A DNA stretch of 57,771 nt. Source: Glycomyces sp. L485. GTDB taxonomy: Bacteria > Actinomycetota > Actinomycetes > Mycobacteriales > Micromonosporaceae. How positions within the stretch are numbered: position 1 is the stretch's first letter; each line of letters starts with the position of its first letter. The notes under the pieces were generated by a model. The model was not told where the DNA came from and searched no databases. It saw only the letters and a program-made list of their open reading frames with translations. Shown here piece after piece: positions 18,009-26,017 of the stretch. The position numbers and the translations under genes are program-made. The stretch is from positions 236 to 58,006 of the forward strand of contig NZ_JAKZEW010000029.1 of the NCBI RefSeq assembly GCF_022548875.1, given 5' to 3'.

Positions 18009-18161
18009 GTGGACTTTCGAGGACGCGACGCCTTCCTCCGCGAACACGCCACTGCGGCGTTCCGCTGCGACGCCGCCGAGACCGTCCGCATTCAGCGGCT
18101 TCTTCATCCGGAGGACGCCACGTCCCACCAGATCTCCACAGCGTGCCGGGGATCATCCTGA
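18009..18161 (+). CDS. Possible 50-residue third gene of the unknown operon
   Basis: A GTG at 18009, 4 bases after the preceding stop, opens a 50-residue frame starting MDFRGRDAFLREHATAAFRC. Its third codon positions are strongly G/C, as in neighbouring genes, which supports coding. No separate ribosome-binding site is visible, so it would rely on coupling. No known family was recognised. Confidence 0.4.
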   Translation: MDFRGRDAFLREHATAAFRCDAAETVRIQRLLHPEDATSHQISTACRGSS

Positions 18162-18182
18162 ATCTTAGGCCAGTGCCCGCAA

Positions 18183-18905
18183 TCAGAATTCCATCGCGTG
18201 ACCGCGCAGGTCCAGATAGCCGCTGAGGCGAGCGGCTGCGGCGAGCATGGCGCGGCCGCGCTCGGTCAGCTTGCGCTGCCAGTCCTCGAGCGAGCGGGAG
18301 AGCGATTCGGTGCCGCCCGCGGTGCGGACCTGCTCGACCACGGTCGCGATGTGCTCGAGTGGGTAGCCGCCGCGCCTGAGGAGATGCGCGAGCTCGGCGT
18401 CGCGGATGTCGGCGGCGCGGAAGAGGCGGTATCCGGTGGCCGGATCCCGTTCGGGGACGAGGATTCCGGCTTCCTCCCAGTTTCGCAGGGTGGCCGGTGT
18501 GACGCGAAGTCGGTGTGCGAGTTCGCCGACGGCATAAGGGGCCATGTCTCCCGACTCCGAAGGAGAACCGGTCTCTGTCGACAGGCGGTCGATCGCGGCC
18601 CGAACCGAGTCGAGAGTGGAGCGATCGCGGAGCAATTGCTCATGTCCGCGGTCGATGATCATCAGGGCGCCGTCGAGATCGTTCCGGTCCAGCGCCTGCA
18701 TGATCTCGCCACCGTCCGCGTGACCGTAGGCCCGGGAGAGCGCGAGGAAGGCGCGGAGCGCCGCGGCGTGTACCTCGGTGTAAATCCGGTAGCCGCTGCG
18801 CGTGCGCTCGGCGCTCGGAATGAACCCGTCGCGCTCATAGTTGCGGATCGCCTGAGTCGAGAGGCCGTGCTCGCGCGCGAGATCCGAAGGCCGCATGTTC
18901 TCCAT
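18183..18905 (-). CDS. MerR-family regulator with two HTH domains
   Basis: A 240-residue regulator with two MerR-type winged helix-turn-helix modules in one chain. The first is about residues 4-62 (MRPSDLAREHGLSTQAIRNYERDGF in two pieces, then SGYRIY). The second is about 120-185 (YAVGELAHRLRVTPATLRNWEEAGIL split, then GYRLFRAADI). A helical linker separates them and a final helix follows. Single-HTH MerR proteins work as dimers; a duplicated arrangement could bind an operator as a pseudo-dimer. The ATG at 18905 directly abuts the first operator arm; an ATG at 18896 is also possible. It is divergent from the erythromycin-esterase-like gene, its probable target. Confidence 0.85.
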   Translation of the reverse strand: MENMRPSDLAREHGLSTQAIRNYERDGFIPSAERTRSGYRIYTEVHAAALRAFLALSRAYGHADGGEIMQALDRNDLDGALMIIDRGHEQLLRDRSTLDSVRAAIDRLSTETGSPSESGDMAPYAVGELAHRLRVTPATLRNWEEAGILVPERDPATGYRLFRAADIRDAELAHLLRRGGYPLEHIATVVEQVRTAGGTESLSRSLEDWQRKLTERGRAMLAAAARLSGYLDLRGHAMEF

Positions 18906-18984
18906 CGGTTGAGACTTTAGCGCAGGATTTCGAGTCAATGGCCGAAGAAAGTCTCAACCGTTGTTTCAACGATATGTTTGAGAC
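18906..18984. promoter_or_regulatory. Divergent MerR operator region
   Basis: CGGTTGAGACTTT (18906-18918) is exactly repeated in inverted form at 18948-18960 (AAAGTCTCAACCG). The GTCTCAA of the right arm also pairs with TTGAGAC at 18978-18984, giving a second dyad. CGTTG/CAACG around TTT (18959-18971) sits between those. Three copies of the TTGAGAC half-site therefore separate the MerR start from the esterase start. Confidence 0.7.
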
Positions 18985-18985
18985 C

Positions 18986-20182
18986 ATGACTCAAGATATT
19001 GGCGACTTCATCAGCGGCTCGCGCGACCTGGTGGGGCTCGGCGAGGCGGACCATCGGGAACCGGCCTTCGGTGAGGCCCGCAACGAGATCTTCGCCGAGC
19101 TGGTCGACCGGGGTTTCCGGTCGTTCGCGCTCGAATCCGATCGGGTCGCCGCATTCGGGGTGGACGACTACGTGCGGGAGGGCGAGGGATCGCTCGATGC
19201 GGCAATGAGCGAGGGTTTCTCGCACGGGTTCGGGGACCTGGACGCGAACCGGCGCCTGGTCGCGTGGATGCGCGAGTACAACGAGGGGCGCCCTCCGCAG
19301 CTACAGGCGGCCTTTCATGGCATCGACGCTCCACTGGAGTTCACCGCCGAAAGCCCTCGGCGCTATCTCGAATTCGGTCGCGACCGCCTCGGGCTCGAAC
19401 TCGACATTTCAAGCCTGACGGGCGAGGACGAACGGTGGAGCCGCACCGAAGCGGTCATGGACCCGGCCGAATCGCCCGGTGACACCGCCGAGGCCGAACG
19501 GCTGAGGGCGATCGCGGACGACATGCTCACTGAGCTCTACGCCCGCGCTCCCGAGCTGATCGCATCCACTTCGCGCTCGGCATGGTGGAGGACCAAGACG
19601 CACCTCACCTCAGGTCTGGGTCTGCTGCGATACCACCGGCAGGCGGCACAGCGCATTGACGACAGCGCCAGGTGGTCACGCCTGTCAGCGACTCGCGACG
19701 CGCTCATGGCTCAGAACCTCCTCGATATCCGGGACGTCGAGGCGAGGCGCGGCCCGACTCTGGTGTTCGCGCACAACGTCCACTTGCAGCGGACTCTGAG
19801 TCGCATGAGCATGGCGGGCATGGAACTGACCTGGCACAGCGCCGGGGCGATCATGGATTCGCTGCTGGGCGAGCGGTACGTGTTCATCGCCGCCGGTTCG
19901 AGCCGCCTGCCGGTCGACCAGCCGACCCTGGAGGGAGCCGATGTCGTACTCGAGATCAGTGACGGAGGTGCGATCAAGATGAGAGCCGGAGAGTTCAAGG
20001 ATTCCGCCGAAGACGCTCAGTTATCTCGAGACCGTTCGCCGGTGGACCAGGCTCCACCGGCGTATGCCGGAGCGGGGTCCGCGATCCTCCCTGACCGTCT
20101 ACGACCACTGACCCCTTGGAATCAATCCAAGGCGATGTCGATCCTGGTGAGGCGCTGTGTCGCTCGGGTCAGGACCACGTAG
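18986..20182 (+). CDS. Erythromycin esterase family protein
   Basis: About 398 residues. The family (EreA/EreB/EreC and relatives) hydrolyses macrolide lactones or related esters. Conserved sites: LGEADHRE with His23 and glutamates, FALESDR with Glu50, FHGIDAP, and FAHNVHLQ with His263/His266. The ATG at 18986 follows the operator cluster directly. It is divergent from a two-HTH MerR gene, suggesting induction by a ligand. The last about 55 residues look wrong: third-position GC drops after about 20010, and the frame then runs into the convergent helicase gene. The neighbouring frame stays GC3-rich and stops at 20110, so a frameshift is possible. Macrolide activity is not established. Confidence 0.8.
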   Translation: MTQDIGDFISGSRDLVGLGEADHREPAFGEARNEIFAELVDRGFRSFALESDRVAAFGVDDYVREGEGSLDAAMSEGFSHGFGDLDANRRLVAWMREYNEGRPPQLQAAFHGIDAPLEFTAESPRRYLEFGRDRLGLELDISSLTGEDERWSRTEAVMDPAESPGDTAEAERLRAIADDMLTELYARAPELIASTSRSAWWRTKTHLTSGLGLLRYHRQAAQRIDDSARWSRLSATRDALMAQNLLDIRDVEARRGPTLVFAHNVHLQRTLSRMSMAGMELTWHSAGAIMDSLLGERYVFIAAGSSRLPVDQPTLEGADVVLEISDGGAIKMRAGEFKDSAEDAQLSRDRSPVDQAPPAYAGAGSAILPDRLRPLTPWNQSKAMSILVRRCVARVRTT

Positions 20183-22269
20183 GCGACGCCGGGGCCGTGC
20201 TCGGCCGCGATGCCTTCGAGGTCGGCGGCGATGACCGCGTCCCATTCCAGGCCTTTGGATTCGAGCGGACCGACGAGCGTCACCCGGTCGTCGTGGACGA
20301 TCGCGGCGAGCTCGTCGTGGCGGGCGTACGGCGCGATGATGCCGACGGTGCCCTCGACCGCATCGAGCGCCTCCACCACCGCACCCGCGACCTCGGGGAG
20401 CAGTGCGTCGGCGGCCACCATGCGCTCCTCGACGTCGACGCCGGTCTCGCGGACCGCCTCGGGCAGGTCGATGTTCTTCAGCCTCGGCTTGGCCCACTCG
20501 GCGGCGTATTCGAAGACTTCCTTGGAGTTCCGGTAGTTCTTCGTCAGGTGGAACTCGTGGAGCCGTCCCGTCGGCACGGCGCGGCGCCTGGCGTCGGCGC
20601 TCTCCTTGGGCCTGGGCCAGCTCGACTGGGCCTCGTCGCCGACGATCGTCCAGCCGGCCGCGCGGCCGCGGCGCCCCAGCATCCGCCACTGCATCGGCGA
20701 GAGGTCCTGGGCCTCGTCCACGATGACGTGGGCGTAGTCCTCGTAGAACGCGTCGCGGACCTGGCGCTCGCCGCGGTCGTAGTAGCGGTCCTGCGCCGTC
20801 GAAACCTCCGCGACGCCACCGTAGGAGCGGATGCGGTCCCTCTGGCGCGGTTCGGGTTCGACCCCTAGGAGGACGCGCAGTTCGTCGAGCAGCGCCACGT
20901 CCTGGATCGAGAACTCCGGCGCCTGGATCGACGCGGCGACCGACTCGATCGAGGAGTGCTTCAAGTGGCCTTCGGCGGCCGAGGCGAGGCGACGGCGGTC
21001 GCCGGCCCAGGCGAGCACGTCTGCCGGGTCGAGGTCGGGCCACCAGTGGTCGAGGAAGGTGAGGAACTCGCCCCTCGAGCCGACGTCGCGGGAGAACTTG
21101 GCCGGCTCGGCGTCGGGAAGGGCCGGTTTGACCTTGCGCCACAACGCGACGAGCAGGGCACGTCCGGCCTCGGTCTTGGCGAGGTTCGGGCGCTGCTCCT
21201 TCTCGAAGACGCGGGCTCTGGCGGCTGCGAGTTCGGCTGCGTCGAGTTTGAAGACCTCGCCCTGGTAGGTGATGCGCAGCTCATGGGGCGCGCCGGGCGG
21301 GGACTGGCGGACCAGGCGCCTGAGGATCGGCAGCATCACGGTGCCGCCCTTGATCGAAGCGACCTCCGGCCGGTCCTGGCGGGTCGCTTCGACTCCGGCG
21401 TACAGCTCGCCGAGCGAGTACAGGGCGGCGGTCTCCTCGCCGAGGCTGGGCAGGACGCGGCCGATGTACTTCATGAACACCGCCGAGGGGCCGACGACGA
21501 GGATGCCCGCGGCCTCGTACTTGCTGCGGTCCTGGTAGAGCAGGAACGCGGCGCGGTGAAGGGCGACGACGGTCTTGCCGGTGCCGGGGCCGCCGGTGAT
21601 GAGCGTCGCGCCGCGGCCCGGCGCGCGGATCGCGGCGTCCTGCTCGGACTGGATGGTCGCGACGATGTCCCGCATGCGCCCGGTGCGTTTGCGGCCCAAG
21701 GCCGCCATGAGCGCGCCGTCACCGATGACGGGCAGTCTGTCGCCGGCGTCCTCGTTGAGCAGGTCGTCGCTGATCTCCTCGACGCTGCGCCCGAACGAGC
21801 GGATGACGCGGCGCCTGGCGACCTCCTGGCGGTCGACGGCGGTGGCGCGGTAGAACGGGGCGGCGGCGGGGGCGCGCCAGTCGACGAGCAGCGGCCGGTA
21901 CTCGGCGTCGCGGACACCGAGGCGCCCGACGTGCCGGACGCGGCCGTCGTCGAAGTCGAGGCGGCCGAACACGAGCCCTTCGTGCTGCGAGTCGAGGTCG
22001 GAGATGCGGCGGGCGGCGCGGTAGACGAACACGTCGCGCTCGAACTGGGCGCCGGGCACGGTCGTGTCGCGGTGGGCGTAGCCCGCTTCGCGGTGGTCCT
22101 CGGCGTCGGCGCGGAGCACGTCGACACGGTCGTACACGCGGTCGGCGAACTCCTGCTCGATCGCGATCTCCTGCTCGGGCGTGTTGGCAGGGTTCGGGGT
22201 GGGGACGGCGTGGGACGTGTCGACATCCTGCGGGTGTTCGGTGTCGACCTGGTCTGGCTTCTCGGACAC
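20122..22269 (-). CDS. helR: HelR-like UvrD-superfamily ATPase (RNA polymerase recycling factor)
   Basis: A 715-residue superfamily 1 ATPase of the HelD/HelR type. The GTG at 22269 follows GAGGAG with good spacing. An acidic N-terminal region leads into a coiled-coil-like segment (EQEIAIEQEFADRVYDRV), then Walker A GGPGTGKTVVAL (226-233), the long inserted region, DEAQDLSPMQWRML (Walker B/DEAQ), LTKNYRNSKEV, and a C-terminal VTLVGPLESKGLEWDAV...VVLTRATQRL. In Streptomyces HelR displaces rifamycin from RNA polymerase, and HelD proteins pull stalled polymerase off DNA. The HelR rather than generic HelD label is an inference. It is convergent with the esterase-like gene. Confidence 0.82.
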   Translation of the reverse strand: MSEKPDQVDTEHPQDVDTSHAVPTPNPANTPEQEIAIEQEFADRVYDRVDVLRADAEDHREAGYAHRDTTVPGAQFERDVFVYRAARRISDLDSQHEGLVFGRLDFDDGRVRHVGRLGVRDAEYRPLLVDWRAPAAAPFYRATAVDRQEVARRRVIRSFGRSVEEISDDLLNEDAGDRLPVIGDGALMAALGRKRTGRMRDIVATIQSEQDAAIRAPGRGATLITGGPGTGKTVVALHRAAFLLYQDRSKYEAAGILVVGPSAVFMKYIGRVLPSLGEETAALYSLGELYAGVEATRQDRPEVASIKGGTVMLPILRRLVRQSPPGAPHELRITYQGEVFKLDAAELAAARARVFEKEQRPNLAKTEAGRALLVALWRKVKPALPDAEPAKFSRDVGSRGEFLTFLDHWWPDLDPADVLAWAGDRRRLASAAEGHLKHSSIESVAASIQAPEFSIQDVALLDELRVLLGVEPEPRQRDRIRSYGGVAEVSTAQDRYYDRGERQVRDAFYEDYAHVIVDEAQDLSPMQWRMLGRRGRAAGWTIVGDEAQSSWPRPKESADARRRAVPTGRLHEFHLTKNYRNSKEVFEYAAEWAKPRLKNIDLPEAVRETGVDVEERMVAADALLPEVAGAVVEALDAVEGTVGIIAPYARHDELAAIVHDDRVTLVGPLESKGLEWDAVIAADLEGIAAEHGPGVAYVVLTRATQRLTRIDIALD

Positions 22270-22421
22270 AGCGCTCCTCGCTCGAATTCGGGAACGCACC
22301 AGCCTAGCGCGTCGGGGCGGCGGACGTCCGCGAATCGGTGCCCTATGTGCGCCCGGGCCACACTCAGCCCGTCCACATCGACTTGCCGCCGTCGGCCTCG
22401 ACGAATGCTGCCTTGGTTCTC

Positions 22422-22434
22422 CTTGCGGCGCAAG
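22422..22434 (-). promoter_or_regulatory. CTTGC-GGC-GCAAG dyad upstream of the HelR-like gene
   Basis: Perfect 5-bp arms around 3 bases, extended imperfectly by CTC/GAG outside. From memory it resembles the core of the rifamycin-associated element that controls helR and other rifamycin-resistance genes. It is 153 bases from the start codon, and the outer bases differ from what I recall. Confidence 0.3.
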
Positions 22435-22660
22435 TGGAGTTCGACGGCCTGGCTGAGGCGAATCCATGTGGCCGCCGGCGCGAAAGCGTATGCCCAGCTA
22501 GGGCCCTCATTCCATGTCCAAATGGCAATGTCTGCACCTGTCGGGTTATTGACTTCGCAAGTCGAATATGCCGTTGTACGGTATTTCCAAGCCAACTTGT
22601 GATGGATCGGCTACGACAATGTCGCTGCTCGACAAGAAACACTGCCTCCATCACCAGGAG

Positions 22661-22732
22661 GCCGCTCGGCTGAGTGGGGTAGACCGAGCGGCCCGCGGCG
22701 GGGCTCCGATTACCTGGCCGGAGCCCCGCCGC
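22661..22732 (+). ncRNA. Two adjacent strong hairpins, candidate structured RNA or attenuator
   Basis: Hairpin 1: GCCGCTCGG (22661-22669) pairs with CCGAGCGGC (22684-22692). Hairpin 2: a 14-bp perfect stem, GCGGCGGGGCTCCG (22695-22708) with its complement at 22719-22732 and a 10-base loop. Only 2 bases separate them, and no gene ends nearby that would need a terminator. They could end a short non-coding RNA or a leader of the thioredoxin-like gene. Confidence 0.35.
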
Positions 22733-22846
22733 TCAACCTCGCCGGAGTCGCGGCGCACACGTAACGAGCACCGCTCGGCTTGGATCCGGAAGGCCGGGTC
22801 CCTACGATGGAGACGACCACCGATCTACCGGAGGAGTGCGATATCC

Positions 22847-23389
22847 GTGGCTCTCAACTCGAACATGGTGCCCCTCGGCACCCCGGCGCCCGACTTCACG
22901 CTGCCGGACCTCGACGGTGCCGAGCGTTCCCTTTCCGACTTCGACGCCCCGGCCCTCCTGGTCGCGTTCGTCTGCAACCACTGCCCTTACGTGCGCCACA
23001 TCGAGCAGGCCTTCGGCGCGTTCACCACGGCCCAGGCCGACCTCGACGTGGTCGCCATCAGCTCCAACGACGCCGAGAAGTACCCCGACGACGCGCCCGC
23101 CGGGCTCGCCGAGCAGGTCGCCCGCGCGAACTGGAACTTCCCGTACCTCTTCGACGAGACCCAGGAGGTCGCGCGCGCCTACAAGGCGGCCTGCACGCCG
23201 GACTTCTTCCTCTACGGCCCCGACCGCAAGCTCGCCTACCGGGGCGCCTTCGACGGCTCGACGCCCGGCAACGGCGCCCCGGTGACCGGCGAGTACCTCG
23301 CCGCGGCCATCGAGCAGGTCCGCAAGGGCGAGCCGGTCCCCGAGCCGCACTACCCGTCGACCGGGTGCGGCATCAAGTGGCGCGAATAG
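22847..23389 (+). CDS. Thioredoxin-like protein with CNHCP motif
   Basis: A 180-residue thioredoxin-fold protein of the AhpC/TSA-Redoxin type. The GTG at 22847 follows GGAGGAG by 10 bases; an ATG six codons later is an alternative. Features: APDFTLPDLDG near the start, the redox motif CNHCPYVRH (Cys43/Cys46), DVVAISSND, FDETQEVARAYKAACTPDFF and the typical C-terminal STGCGIKW. There is no signal peptide, so it is cytoplasmic. It probably acts as a peroxiredoxin-like reductase, but the partner is unknown. Confidence 0.9.
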   Translation: MALNSNMVPLGTPAPDFTLPDLDGAERSLSDFDAPALLVAFVCNHCPYVRHIEQAFGAFTTAQADLDVVAISSNDAEKYPDDAPAGLAEQVARANWNFPYLFDETQEVARAYKAACTPDFFLYGPDRKLAYRGAFDGSTPGNGAPVTGEYLAAAIEQVRKGEPVPEPHYPSTGCGIKWRE

Positions 23390-23407
23390 CACCTCCGGAC
23401 AGTCGCT

Positions 23408-23442
23408 GAACGGCGGTCGAGCCTCGGGCTCGGCCGCCGTTC
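23408..23442. terminator. Bidirectional terminator hairpin
   Basis: A 16-bp stem, including one G-T pair, formed by 23408-23423 and 23427-23442 around TCG. It sits between convergent genes (thioredoxin-like and polysaccharide-lyase-like) and can serve both. Confidence 0.8.
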
Positions 23443-23454
23443 CTTCGTTCGCGG

Positions 23455-25152
23455 TCAGGCGCGACCGAACCGCAAGGCCAACGTGGTGCGCCCGGTCCGC
23501 CCGAGAGGGACGTGGAGCTTGACGCCGTCGGTCGCGTCGGTGCCGGACAGGTGCGTGTAGTCCTCGCCCGGGTGGTAGCCGGTCGGCGCCGGGGCCGAGT
23601 CGGCGCCGGAAACCTCGATTCGGACGACGTCGTCCACGCACCGGTAGGCGCATGACGTTCCGGCGAGCTCGAAGACGCCTTGTTCGGCGGACTCCTTTGC
23701 GCCGGTCATCGCGCCTCCGGGCCGGAAGGTGAGTTCGAAGCGCTGGTTCACCTTCGCGGGGTCCGCCTCGCAGTCGATGCGGATGACGTCGTCCACGATC
23801 TGGATTCGCAGCCGGGTCGCGAGCGCGACCTCGACGGCCGGACGGTGGGCGAAGTCCATTGACGCCGAGAAGCGGCCGTCGTCGGTGAGTTCGTAGCGGC
23901 CGTCGGCGCGGCGGTGCTCGGCGGGCAGCGGACCGTAATACGACGCGCCGACCCGTTCGCGAAGTATGAAGGCGCCCTCGTCCTCTTCGAGGCCGTCGGC
24001 CCGGAACGGACCCAGGCCGAAGAAGTCGCGCGACAGCCGCACCGCGTCGAGGACCGCCCGGCCGCTCGCCGCGCGCAGGAAGGTCGGATTGGAGGCCAGC
24101 CCCGACCGGATCCGGCCGTGCCCGGCGTAGTCGGAGCCGCCGTACACACTGGCGTAGAAGTCGCCGTCGCGGACGACCGCGAGGCCAGACGAGGGGAAGA
24201 CCGCGCGAACCGGTGCACTCGGAGCGGCGACCGGCAGCGGGATCGCGAGTTCCGGTTCGAGGAGGATCTCGGTGAGCGCCCCGGCGGGGTCCTGCAGCGG
24301 CCGTTCGAGGATCTTCTCGACGACGTCCGCGAAATCGCCGCGGCTCCGAGCGATCGCGAAGCGCCGGAACTGCATGAGGAAACCGGCGACGTCGACGGCG
24401 CCCCGCTGGTCCTGGCGGCGGGAGTGGACGGTCTCGACGGTGCCGTCCGGCAGCGTCGTCGCCGCGATCGCCTCCAGGTTGCGGCACACGGCGTCGAGCA
24501 GCTCCGGGCGGTCGAGCGCGGTCGCGATCGCCGTCAGCGACGGATTCGAGACGTGCAGCGCGTAGTTCGCGCTGCGTTCGGAGTACATGCCGTCGTCGGC
24601 GATGTCCACGCCTTCTGCCAGCCACTGGTCGACCCGCTCCACGAGCCGAGGATCGGGCCAGTGCCGGTGCATGCGGGCGAGCGCCGCGCACAGCTCCCAG
24701 CGGTGGTTCGGGGTGTGGACGCCGCCGTGCAGCAGCGACTCCAGCGCGGACAACGCTGTCCGCTCCAAAGTCGATGCCGCCGCGACCAGCGTCGGCGCGG
24801 TGGCACCGCCGAGCAGTGCCCAAGCGTCGCACAGGTCGTTGACCGTGAACGCCGTGTCCGGCGGCGAGGCGAGGTTCTCGGCATCGAACAGGCCGTCATC
24901 GCCCTGCATCCCGGCGAGGTGCTCGACGAGCCGCAGCGCCGCCGAGGCGGTCTCCTCGGAGCCTTCGAACCGCGAGCCCCCGTGGACGGCGCAGGCGATG
25001 AGGGCCTTGGCGCCCGCCATCACCGTCCGGTGGTGCCCGTGACCGGCCAGCAGGCCGTCGAGGCCGTCGAGCACGCGCCGGGCGTGCCCGTCCGCCGCGG
25101 CGGTCACCAGGGCGACGAACCGCTCGTCCGTGTCAGTCCTTGAGTCCCGCAT
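23455..25152 (-). CDS. Putative heparinase-like/polysaccharide-lyase-like protein
   Basis: A 565-residue protein without a signal peptide. The N-terminal half is alpha-helical with repeats typical of an alpha/alpha toroid (DLCDAWALLGG, TPNHRWELCAALARMHRHWPD, MYSERSANYALHVSNPSLTAIATALD). The C-terminal half is beta-rich (YASVYGGSDYAGHGRI, FSASMDF). The NHRWE and ERS-NY segments with the two-domain layout suggest a heparinase II/III-like lyase or a related glycan-degrading enzyme. This is a fold-level guess. It is the last gene of a sugar ABC operon and its start overlaps the upstream permease by 20 bases, so it probably processes the imported oligosaccharide in the cytoplasm. Confidence 0.6.
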   Translation of the reverse strand: MRDSRTDTDERFVALVTAAADGHARRVLDGLDGLLAGHGHHRTVMAGAKALIACAVHGGSRFEGSEETASAALRLVEHLAGMQGDDGLFDAENLASPPDTAFTVNDLCDAWALLGGATAPTLVAAASTLERTALSALESLLHGGVHTPNHRWELCAALARMHRHWPDPRLVERVDQWLAEGVDIADDGMYSERSANYALHVSNPSLTAIATALDRPELLDAVCRNLEAIAATTLPDGTVETVHSRRQDQRGAVDVAGFLMQFRRFAIARSRGDFADVVEKILERPLQDPAGALTEILLEPELAIPLPVAAPSAPVRAVFPSSGLAVVRDGDFYASVYGGSDYAGHGRIRSGLASNPTFLRAASGRAVLDAVRLSRDFFGLGPFRADGLEEDEGAFILRERVGASYYGPLPAEHRRADGRYELTDDGRFSASMDFAHRPAVEVALATRLRIQIVDDVIRIDCEADPAKVNQRFELTFRPGGAMTGAKESAEQGVFELAGTSCAYRCVDDVVRIEVSGADSAPAPTGYHPGEDYTHLSGTDATDGVKLHVPLGRTGRTTLALRFGRA

Positions 25153-26017
25153 TGAGATCCTCGTTCATGACGTACTTCTGGAACACCACGTAGATGAGCA
25201 CCAGCGGGACGATGGACATGGTCGACGCCGCCAGCAGCAGCGGCCAGTCGATGTTCTCGGCGCCGACGATGCTGCGCAACGCGATCTGGAGCGTGAACTT
25301 CCGCTCGTCGCCGACGACGATGAGCGGCCAGATGTAGTCGTTCCAGCGCCACTGGAACGAGAAGATCGCCAGCGTCATGATGATCGGCCGCGACATCGGC
25401 AGCATGATCCGGAAGAAGATGCCGATCTCCCGGGCGCCGTCGATCCGCGCCGCCTCGATGATGTCGTCGGGGATGGACACGAAGAACTGCCGGAACATGA
25501 ACACGCCGGTGGCGGTGAGGATCGAGGGGACGACGAGGCCGGCGAGCGTGTTGTACATACCGAGGTCGCGGATCACCACGAACGTCGGCGAGAGGATCAC
25601 CTCGGTGGGCAGCATCGTGGTCGCGAGGATGCACACGAAGAAGACCTTCACCCAGCGGTACTCGTACTTCGCGAGGGCGTAGCCGGTCATGGCGCTGGCC
25701 ATCACCGTCAGGACGGTGGTCGTGACCGCCACGGCGAGCGTGTTGGAGAAGTACAGGAAGAAGTCGAACCGGTCCCACGCCAGTTCGAAGCCGGCCGTCG
25801 TCGGGTCCTCGGGGAGGATCGTGAGCGGGTACCGGAACAGCTCTGAGCCCGGCTTGAAGGCGCTCATCAGGAACCACACCACCGGGAACGCGTACAGCGC
25901 GGCCAGCGCCCACAAGAACGTGGACATCGGGACGGTGCTCGCGACCTCTCGCGTCCTGCGCGGTCTGCGGGATCCGGACGCCTTGGGGGCCTCGGGGGTC
26001 GTCGTGACGGTGCTCAT
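25133..26017 (-). CDS. Carbohydrate ABC transporter permease, MalG type
   Basis: A 294-residue permease with six membrane helices. The coupling motif EAARIDGAREIGIFFRIMLPM is present (EAA...G...P), as are FPVVWFLMSAFKP near the first helix and W-NDYIWPL near the fifth. The ATG at 26017 overlaps the upstream stop (ATGA) and is preferred to the ATG at 26041. It pairs with the gene upstream. No ATPase is encoded in the operon, so a shared MsiK-like ATPase elsewhere must power it. Confidence 0.94.
   Translation of the reverse strand: MSTVTTTPEAPKASGSRRPRRTREVASTVPMSTFLWALAALYAFPVVWFLMSAFKPGSELFRYPLTILPEDPTTAGFELAWDRFDFFLYFSNTLAVAVTTTVLTVMASAMTGYALAKYEYRWVKVFFVCILATTMLPTEVILSPTFVVIRDLGMYNTLAGLVVPSILTATGVFMFRQFFVSIPDDIIEAARIDGAREIGIFFRIMLPMSRPIIMTLAIFSFQWRWNDYIWPLIVVGDERKFTLQIALRSIVGAENIDWPLLLAASTMSIVPLVLIYVVFQKYVMNEDLNAGLKD

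Larger units (their letters stand above)
22270..22846. other. 577-bp divergent gap with dyads and tandem hairpins
   Basis: No convincing gene. On the leftward strand a TAGGCT hexamer lies about 35 bases before the helicase start and could be its -10 box. Further out are the CTTGC/GCAAG dyad (22422-22434), GACTT/AAGTC around CGC (22553-22565), and two adjacent hairpins at 22661-22732. Sequence around 22480-22620 is relatively AT-rich. Confidence 0.5.
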
